The position numbers and the translations under genes are program-made. DNA of 64,000 bases from Acanthococcus lagerstroemiae. Lineage: Eukaryota > Arthropoda > Insecta > Hemiptera > Eriococcidae. The DNA is taken from NCBI GenBank assembly GCA_031841125.1, contig CM063113.1, positions 57,963,211 to 58,027,210 of the forward strand. The letters run 5' to 3'. Below are positions 47,266 to 56,700 of the stretch, one piece after another. The notes under the pieces are model-generated. The model was not told where the DNA came from and made no database searches. It saw only the letters and a program-made list of their open reading frames with translations. Each line of letters opens with the position of its first letter. The stretch's first letter is position 1.

Positions 47266-47764
47266 AATGTGCGGTAGGTACCTACAAGTACATTGAAATC
47301 GAGAACCAAAATTTCGTTGTGATGTGTGCGAATAGAGTTTTGCAGACTCATGTTGGAACATAAAGACGAAAAGTCGGTTATTTTTATTGAAAAACATAAC
47401 AGGTATCTCAACTGCGTTTTCTTTTATAGTTTTATCCACGGAGTTACTCTCAAAACCTTATTTGATTTTAAAACTGGCCTTTTTCATGATTTGAACCCTT
47501 TTTCTTTTTTGTTTTCGGTTTTCAAAACGATATTTTCATTTTTTTTTTTAAAGTACATGCACGGTCTTTTTCAATTTTTCAAACAATCAATAGATCGTGG
47601 AGTTGTAAAATTATTATGGTTTAATATTCTTATCCATCCCTGATTAAGATAATACCCTATTTATTCTCAATATCTACTTACCTTAAATAATAATACTACA
47701 CCTTAGGTTAGCATAAATGTCATGATCTTGATGTTTTATTTTCTTGATCATCTTTGATGCTGTC

Positions 47765-48041
47765 CAGTGGCGTAGCCAGGATTTTCCCAAAGGGGGGAGG
47801 GGGTGCGAAGTAAGATTTTCATGGGAGAAAAAGTCGAAAATTGAGTTTTTTTTTTTTAATTGCCGATATTAGAGAGCTATTTTATGAAAAATGAAGGTAA
47901 AATTACTGCTCGAGCAACAATTTTTCGAAAAAACGTGATTTAAAGGCGAAGAATCGCTAATTTTTGCATAATATTTTACATTAGATTTCAGGTGCCTGGG
48001 GGAGCACTCTCCCCCTTCGCCCCCCCCTGATTACGCCACTG
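47765..48041. mobile_element. hAT MITE, TSD ATGCTGTC
   Basis: 277 bp with CAGTGGCGTAGCCAGG at one end and GATTACGCCACTG at the other, and G- and C-runs just inside. Perfect 8-bp duplication ATGCTGTC at 47757-47764 and 48042-48049. Confidence 0.95.
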
Positions 48042-48190
48042 ATGCTGTCCGCTCCCTCAGGATGAAAAAGATCAATGTGACTGCGGTTAGATTGTAACTT
48101 ATAGGGGTGTACCAAGAGGTGGATCTTTCCCAAAAGCTTAAAATCGACTTCAGTTAAAAAATTATCAACCCTTATCAGGTGGATGCTTCG

Positions 48191-48578
48191 CAGTGGCGGA
48201 ACTACGATTTTTTTTCGGGTGGGCACGGAAGGGCCGGATTGTTGAAGACGGGGATGTTTTGAATAAAACGCCGACTTGAATAAAACTATGTACTTGTTAT
48301 AAAAATTTGTATATGTATGTACTTACATAATATTAACAATTAATATATCAAAGAATACGACTATTTTTATGATGAAGAGCAAAATTCTCTACAACATTAT
48401 CTAAATTTAAACTTTTGGCAAATCGATTATAAGTATTTTATTTTTGAATTATTTTCGTCTATTATAAGTGAGTTATTTTTCGTTAAAAAATTTCAGATTG
48501 TTCAAAAAAACTTGGGCGGGCCAAAAAAAATTTTGGAAGGGCCTGGCCCACCCAGGCCCGCCCTTGGTTCCGCCACTG
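48191..48578. mobile_element. hAT MITE, TSD ATGCTTCG
   Basis: 388 bp, ends CAGTGGCGGAACTACG and GGTTCCGCCACTG, with GGGTGGGC/GCCCACCC internal inverted words. Perfect duplication ATGCTTCG at 48183-48190 and 48579-48586. Only 149 bp from the previous element, with a target site that also begins ATGCT. Confidence 0.95.
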
Positions 48579-48623
48579 ATGCTTCGAGACTGAGAATTGT
48601 GTTTTTTTTTTCTTGTAACGTAA

Positions 48624-49092
48624 TACTGAACAAAATGAAATTTTTTGTTTGCACAACGCATTTAAGGAGGTGATTCTTGAGTACTTTTCAACGCTGAATA
48701 TAGCGCCGTCAGCAGGTTTTCTCTATCAGGTCTAGTTTTTCTGATTAAAAACTATAAAAAATTCAACAAAATGTGTTCAAAAAGAAGTTTAGGAACTGAA
48801 TGTGGTCATACTGATTCGTGTTGTTGTGTGCAGTGTTGTGTGTTGAGGTTGTGTGTAGTGGTGTGTATTCCGTCTGTTCGGTTTTCTGCGTATAGTGGTC
48901 TGATAACGCTGATAATATTCAGTCAGTGGTACCACTTATTCCACTGCAAAAACAAAATGGAAACGAATTTCAGTCTTCAGAACTCCGAATGGTGACGCGA
49001 TAGAGAAAAATGGGTCGCAAAATCGTATTCAGCGTTCAAAAGTACCTCAGAATCACCTTTCGAAATGCGTAGTGCAAAATAGTTGTTCAGTA
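48624..49092 (+). mobile_element. Long-TIR element, copy 1 (intact)
   Basis: 469 bp. TIRs of about 80 bp run from TACTGAACAAAATG through GAGTACTTTTCAACGCTGAA at the left, with the complement at the right (TTCAGCGTTCAAAAGTAC to TTGTTCAGTA). TA lies at both outer edges. A second copy in inverse orientation sits at 49675-50285. A 74-codon frame inside (48771) has no domain. Possibly Tc1/mariner-type by TA, but unproven. Confidence 0.8.
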
Positions 49093-49119
49093 GTGTGTTA
49101 TTGCCACGTTTGTAAATTA

Positions 49120-49274
49120 CTGTATTTTCCCGGGTATAACACGCACAATTTTTCACTTTTAATACATCGGAAATCCATATTGCGTGTTATCTTGTATCTG
49201 TGAGAGCGTTATATAACCTATGAGAGCGAGAAAAAAATTTTTCTGTACTGCGTGTTATACCTGGGAAAATACGG
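49120..49274. mobile_element. TA-flanked MITE (CYGTATTTTCCC ends)
   Basis: 155 bp, ends CTGTATTTTCCCGGG + TATAACACGCA and the complement GCGTGTTATA + CCTGGGAAAATACGG. Flanking TA at 49118-49119 and 49275-49276. The TA target and ends fit Tc1/mariner/pogo-type MITEs. Confidence 0.85.
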
Positions 49275-49674
49275 TATCAACTTTTCCTGGTGGTAAAATT
49301 GGAAAGAACAGAAAAATTCGTTTCTGGTTTTACAGCTAAGAAAAACTAATTAATTATAGACTTGCTGATAATAGTACCTACGATTTTGGCATCATTATCC
49401 TATATGAATGAGATTGGTGAAAACTTAGAGGTCATAACATGTGTGCCTGGTTACTTACCCACCACCCTTCAAGATATTTGTAATGATTAGAAAGAAAGAA
49501 AAAAACACTTCGGTAACTATACCTTGTTGTAACTTATTTGAACCGAAACCTATCCTATGAGAAAATTCTGCGCCTCTGGGGCTTACACCCCATTTGCATA
49601 GCGAAAGAAAAGCTGTTCACCCCTCTGAGTGGATCAACAGTCAAGTTTCGATGCACGGAGAAGTTCGATAACAC

Positions 49675-50285
49675 TACTGAACAACTATTTTGCACTACGC
49701 ATTTCGAGAGGTGTTTCTGAGGTACTTTTTAACGCTGAACACGATACTGCGATCCATTTATCTGTATCACGTCCAGAAGCGCAAATAGGGCTCAGAACGG
49801 GGGGGCTCAAGCCGCCTTATTATGAAGTCATTTTCTTTGGTAATCTTTCAGAGTTTGGGGGGAGGGTATTTAGAAGTTGTGGGGGGGAATCCCCCCAAAT
49901 CCCCACCTATTGACGCCTATGATCACGTCATAATTCGGAGTTCTGAACGACTGAAATTCGTTTCCATTTTGTTTTTGCAGTGGAATGAGCGGTACCACTG
50001 ACTGAATATTATCAGTGTTATCAGACCACTATAACAGAAAACAAACAGATCGAATACACACCATTATACAGAACCTCAACACACGACAACACGAATCAGT
50101 ATGACCACATTCAGTTCCTAAAACTCTTTTGAACACATTTAGTTGAATTTTTTATAGTTTTTGATCAGAAAAACCAGACGTGCTAGAGAAAAACGGCCGA
50201 CGGCACTGTATTTAGCGTTGAAAAGTACTCAAGAATCACCTCCTTAAATGCTTTGTACAAACAAAAAATTTCATTTTGTTCAGTA
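49675..50285 (-). mobile_element. Long-TIR element, copy 2 (carries a nested MITE)
   Basis: Inverse-orientation copy of 48624-49092: TACTGAACAACTATTTTGC at the left and AAATTTCATTTTG + TTCAGTA at the right. It is 611 bp including the 148-bp MITE at 49774-49921 and its 8-bp duplication; without them it is 455 bp, close to copy 1. Confidence 0.85.
49774..49921. mobile_element. hAT MITE nested in the long-TIR element
   Basis: 148 bp, ends CAGAAGCGCAAATAGG and CCTATTGACGCCTATG. Perfect duplication ATCACGTC at 49766-49773 and 49922-49929. The paralogous position in copy 1 reads ATCGCGTC once, i.e. the empty site. Same family as 52957-53125 (opposite orientation). Confidence 0.95.
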
Positions 50286-50771
50286 GTGTAACTTATTGAC
50301 AACCATCACTGTCATTTTTTTTCTTTTTTTTTTTTCTGAATTATCGGTGCATAGGTGTAAATTTGTTCTCAACTCAGGTGTAGAGTTTTAGTCTTCAAGG
50401 TCCAATCAGCTAATGTGCTCTGAATGAAACGTCAGTGTCACTCCATCGTTAACGACTGCTGATTGTTCATACTGATATATCAACGTTTGTAGTAATGGCT
50501 ACACTGCTGAACATGTTGTGGCGGTAAAATTTCAATTTACTTTTCCATTAATCGTGGCCAGAGTACGAAGAGTTAATTCGGTATCAAGAATAATAAAATA
50601 GTTATCGCTTATCTTAAAATTACTTATTAGACTTCTGGATGCTGTACGATAGTGCAGAGTTACAATCAACTCTTTCAATGGTTACTCCGCGAATATGACT
50701 TTCCTTTCGTTTTGCGAAATAAACGTAGTCGAGTAAAATTTTGAATTTATTCTCATTCAGTCTTAATCAAA
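50286..50771. promoter_or_regulatory. Upstream region of the SLC39 gene
   Basis: 486 bp between a transposon end and the SLC39 start codon. It should include the 5' UTR and perhaps the promoter. No distinct element is seen beyond a T-rich run at 50310-50338. Confidence 0.35.
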
Positions 50772-53700
50772 ATGACATGTGCCGCGTACGCGAAAATATT
50801 GCCATACTTTTTATTTTTCGTGTTGTGTAATTTGCTGGTAATTGGAGGTTCGAAATTGAAAAATTCGGACCCTCCGTTATGTTCGGTAAATTGTACGTCA
50901 ACAGCAGTTTGCCAGTTAAAGGCAAAAGTGAGTGTTTTGGGAACGTAATTTATTGTAAGACGTTAACTACTTCATGATAAGGTAAACTTTGTAGAGATAG
51001 GTATACAGTAGAAAATTTTGAAGCGATGAATGGTGTCAAGTTTTCGAAGTCGATTAGAATAAATTTTTTTTAAAAGGAAAACATGATGAATTTGGTTAAT
51101 TATGACTGATGTTAAGACACTGATATATTCTTAGTCGTTTAGAAGCTTTAATATTTTAAGAAAGGGATTTTTTGAAATATTTAAGTGAACAAAAACTACC
51201 TATTATGAGCAAGCGTCTTATTCATTGTAAGAACAGTAAAATTGCGATTAATTGTGCGATGCAATTGAACCATATTGAATTTTACAATGGAAATTTCCTT
51301 ATTGTTGGATGTGGTGCGATGTGCTACGTTAGAATTGTACTAAGAAGTTACAACATTCGGTATATTAAACGTAGAAATTTGACTAGGTTGAAAGGTACTC
51401 TAATAGTTCTAATGTTATTATGTGTAAATGATTAGAATTTATACGCGTACATATTGACTACAACAAGTAGAGTGGCCTTGATAAAATTCCGAGTTCTAAA
51501 AGCTTATGTATATTTTTTATTTGAATGGGTCACAATTTTATATTAGAATAAGATTCCACGAACTGGATGTTTTGGTATAAATCCAGACTTTGAGACATTC
51601 ATCGACTGTAAAATCATTTTATTTGGTGATGAAATAATTAGTTGCAATTTACAGCAACTCACGTTGTTGATCACGTGTAGTTGGCGTAATGCCCAATCGG
51701 GCATCGTAATCATGATGCGAAAGCACATGTCACAAGGTTTTCCAGGTTTTCATCCTCCAGCTTAGATGAATAACTTTGTATAAAAATTAAGGGTACAGGC
51801 AAAGTAGCAGGTTAAGTCACTTTTGTAGCGAAGCGAGGAAAATGAAAAACAATTTGTTTAAATACGTGGTTTTATCCCGGTTGAACTTTGCTACCCGTCT
51901 TTCCATTCTTTTATGTTTCCTACCATAGCTTAGCTACTTTCACTCATTACTCCCATTCAACCGGCTCTAAGAACTCAATGTCGCCAAAAAAGTGACTTGC
52001 CTACTTCTGTCCTCGTACCCTTCATAATATTCATGTCAGCCTGAATAATTAGAAAAGGAAGAGAAAATTATTTATTCTTCAATTTTCTTAACAGAATAGA
52101 ATACGACTGGTACTTGTCTATTTTATTTTCTTTGAGGCTTCTGGTTTCAACGTGACCATCTGATTATTATAACAGTGCCAGAGTATTTTAAATTATCGAA
52201 GTAGAGAGTTTTAGAGATAGATGCCTAAAATTTCGAATTTTTCTTTAGTGTGCGGTCGGTGTACCCTATGATGGTGAAAACGGGACGTGTTTATTTATTA
52301 TCTCCGACATTGTATCCAACGGTCACCAAGATCCTGAGACATCAAAGTTGGATAATATTCATGGTAAGTCAATCAAGCTGTTATTTGGACACTGTTAAGC
52401 GTAAGGGAACCAACCGACATTTGTAAACAAAATGTTATTAGTATCGTTGGAAAGAGCGTAAAAAGTAGAATTTTTCAAATTGGGTTCCGATTCAAAAATG
52501 TGTACTCACGTTGAAAAAATCTTATCAGTAAACGCTATGTCGTATATAAGGCTTTTCCCTCGAAGGCGGTTACCTATCTGCTCGCCTGACTTCTTATCAA
52601 CTTTGTAGGCAGTTTAACATTGGCTCTTATGGAGAAAATACAAAAACGCTATTTTCTCAAAAAATATCGCGTTTCACAGGAAATAAAAAAGAACAAAGCG
52701 CGCTTTTGTCATTTCCTTTCAGCTGACTCCTATTTCTTATCTTCTGGTTAAATTTTTTTATCTCCCATAACGCTCTGTGTTAAATTTTATCAACTCTGTA
52801 GGCAAATTACGGCAAACGATAGGCAACCGCCTCATAGGGAAAAGCCTTATAGTTTCTACATGACTCTTGAACTTCGAATCACGTGTTCTCAAAAAACAGA
52901 TTTAGCTGGTTGGTTCGCTTACGCTTAACAGCGTCCATTTGTGATTACCTCCGAGACATAAACGCAAATAGGTAGGGGCTTGGGGAGCTTGCCCCCTCCA
53001 ACTTCTAAATAGCCCCCCCCCCCCAACACTGAAAAATTACCAAAGGAAATTATGCGGGGAGGCGGTGTTGCTTCATAATAAGGGAGCTTAAGCCCTCCCA
53101 GTTCTGAACCCTATTTGCGCTTCTGCTCCGAGAATATTCTCTTGCCAACTAACACCATGAAAATTACTAGAGTTCTGAGAATTGGGAAAGCCCCAGCTTT
53201 TTGTAAGTTATACTCGAAGTTAAAGCGTCTTCTATATAGCGATGCTGATATTCAGTTCTCGAACCTCTTACCTGCGTAACATGTCCGTCGTCACCAAGTC
53301 GATAAATCATTTGTATATTTTCGATTTGTTATTTCAAGGTTCTAATTTCATTGCTAGTATACGTTTAAATGTTCATCTTACATCAATTGATTTCTCAAGT
53401 GTTCCGACCTATTTTGAGAATTTAAACTGAAACATACACAATAACATATTTTAAGGTCACTGTAGCCGGTTTCCAAGGTCTGTATACAAAACTATTCCGT
53501 TTACGACGAATTGTATATCAAATTTCTAATTTTGTTATGGTAGATGATATGTGTGCCATTATACTATGGTGTGTGTATATGTGTGTGTGTGTGTGTATCC
53601 ACACTGTGGAAGTGTTAGAAGGCATCATCTACCTGATGCATAAAATCCCGCCAGTTACCCGGATAACTAAAGGGAAATCAAGGGTAACTGACGGGTTTCT

Positions 53701-56700
53701 GGGTAATCTGAAGGTAACCGAGGGTTGCACATGGGTAAATTTTCTGCGGGTAACTATAGAAGGTAACTGATTGCGTATCGAAGTGTGCAAAATCCCGCCA
53801 GATACTCGGGTAACTAAAGGGGAACCAAGAGGAACTGATGGGTTTCTGGGTAATCTGAGGGTTGCAAATGGGTAACTTTTCCGCGGGTAACTAGAGGGTA
53901 ACTGATTGTGCATCGGTTACCAACCCTCTATATCAGGGTCACAAAATGGCGGACCGCTGTCCGAATCCGGACCGCCGACCTATTTTGTGCGGACCCAGAA
54001 GAAACCATAATTTCGTGATATACAGACCAAAACATGGAAGATTTCAGAAGTTGAGTATTTCTCACGAAGTTTTCGGGCTAACGATTAGGCCTAGGCCTTC
54101 TGGGTCCCCGCTTTTCTTTAGAAGTCTTGATTTTTACCAGTACTTTTATCTAATAATCATCTACCAAACGGACCGCGACAGATTTATATTTGTTATAAAC
54201 GGACCCGCAATGAAACTAATTGGTGATCCCTGCTCTATATTATAATTCGCTGATGACGTCTTGAAAAGCCCTATGTACGTGCGTCGCCTAATTATGTGGG
54301 ACGTTAGAACTGGTAGACTTCGAAGTACAGACAGGCCCAGATTTAGGGGAGGTTCTGGGGTCCCAGGGACCCAGGCCTCCACATCGAAGAGGCCCCCACA
54401 TTTTTTCTACTGTTCTTTTTCTTTTTTCGTCTCCGGACTTCGACGCATTGGCAGTTGACTTTAAGTTTTAAATTTAAAATTTTAAGTTTGAAATTTAAAA
54501 TTTTCCTCCTCTATCTCTGCACCATGTCCAAGGTGCTGTTGTCTAGGTTACCCCAGATCTCCCCTCTGGAATGTATGGTCCCTCCTCCACATATACGGAG
54601 GTGGTCGTCGTTTTAAAGCTGATCGCACATCTCTGGCATCCTGCGTCGTCGCGTATGCCCCATCTGGTCAGGTTTACCGCTTTACGGGCGCATCCGGTGC
54701 GCAGTCTATTCAGGATGAGCCACGATGAATAGAGGAGATCATGTCCACTAGCTAGGTCTTCAGCGCGCGGGGTGTGGTCGATGTTTGTCCATCTTGTCAC
54801 CCTAGAAGTCCAGGGGTTGTCTGTAAGGACCGATGTATTGTTGAGGAAACTCCTCCTGGATTTCAGTCTCGGCGTTGCTGCCACCTGGCCGAACATGATG
54901 TGGCGAGGGTCGTTTTCCTTCCTAGTCCTCTCTACATTCGCAGCCACTTTCTCCTTACCTCCGACGGAGCGATTCCACATATCCGAGGAAGGTACTTGAG
55001 ACTAGTTGGTCTCAGGCAGCCGGATACGATCCGCATGATATTATTCAGGGCCACATCAACTTTTTTAGTACGTGAACATCTACCCCATGCTGCACACCCG
55101 TATTCAGCGGTAGAGTAACAGAGCGCCAGGGCTGTGGTCCTCAGTGTGCTCGGCTTGGCTCCCCACTTGGTTGATACGAGTTTTTTCAGGATTCTATTTC
55201 TGGCTTCAACTTTCAACTTTTAGTATTCTCACAGTGCTTCTTAAAAATAAGTGTCCTGTCAAGTGTGACGCCAAGGTACTTCGGATTTTCGCAATTTTCA
55301 AGCTGTATTCCTCCCCAACTCAGCTTCAGTTTGCATCTCGCCTTAGCATTTTTCAGGCGGAAACTGCACACCTGGGTTTTAGATGGATTTGGCTTGAGAG
55401 CATTATTCGTGTAATATACTTCTAGTTTATTAAGGATGTCCTACAGTTTTTCCTCTACCTCTACGTGTGTATCCCCTACGCCGTCGCTGCCAGGTCGCCA
55501 GCATACAGGAAGTGCTCTGTCTGGTCTCCAATCGGTTGGTCCTTAGTGTATACATATATTGAATAAGGTAGGGGCGAGAACACTTCCGTCTGTCGTCTCC
55601 ATCTGCTTGGTTTACTCTGGTGAATGACATAGAACATTCTGCTGCTCAGCATTGCTCAGTTAAGTGTCGTAAACTTGAAGTCTCGTGTAATTTCGTATAT
55701 TTTTCTGCATAGTAGGTGGCGATTCACTGTATCATAAGCAACAGTTAGCTCTACGAAGACCGCTCCTGTGATTTTCTTTCTCTCGAAGCCATTCTCGATA
55801 TGTTGGACAAGGTTGGTGGCATGGCTTGTGCAGCTGTTTCCTTGACGAAAGCCAGCCTGTTGGAGGATGAGTTTTCCATCAATCGTGTCTTGTATCCTAT
55901 TGAGTAGTAGCCGTTCGAATACCTTGTAGAAGTGGCAAATCAGGGGAATTGGTATGTAGCTCTTCCTATCGTTCGGATCTTTCCCAGGTTTCAGGATAGC
56001 TACTACCTTTGTCCTCAACCATAGTTTTGGCACTTTTGTTGTATCTGCCACGTTGTTGAAGAAGTCCGTTAGCCATTTGATGCCCGATGATCCATTTTTC
56101 TTGTTCTGTTCGCTGAGTATTCCATCTGGTCCAGCCGCTTTACCATTTTCTACTGTTTTCCACAAAGACGTACCTACATGAGCTGTGTGCGACGATTGTA
56201 AATAATTATAGTACGCAGCACAATATACAAAACTAGTACCACGCGCATCCCTGCGGGCTCAGTATTTTTTTCTTCCCATTAGTTGAATTTATAAATCAGT
56301 ACGTGCAAGGCGAAGAAATGTACGCACGACTTGAATCTTTGGGTTCCGGCAGGACCCCTGAAGTAGATATGACAGCGCAAGAAAAGTTTAGAATTCAGGC
56401 CTTCATCCAGGATATTGACCAATTCAATACGTCTTTGAGTCAGAAACTCGTGGCCTATAAAACCATTTACCATAAATATGTTTTTTTACCCGAACTGAGT
56501 TCTTGCGAGCCAGGCACTTGGTGAGAAAAAGGAAGAAAGTTGGTGAATTTTTATCCAGAAGATATATGGATGAAGGTTTGCTGAATAAGTTGCTTCAGTT
56601 TGCTGAGTTTATCAAGAATTATGAAAAAGAAAATGAAGAGTCCATAGAAATGTCCCAATATGAAATAATTTGAAAAACGTGTTCTCGGACCTGAATATTA

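Noticed and set aside
53537..53913. Repetitive proteins on both strands (77 and 94 aa)
   Set aside because: Produced by the GGGTAACT tandem repeat; no conserved domain.
54772..55118. Plus-strand proteins over the LINE
   Set aside because: Antisense to the jockey-like reverse transcriptase C-terminal region, which is the real relic.
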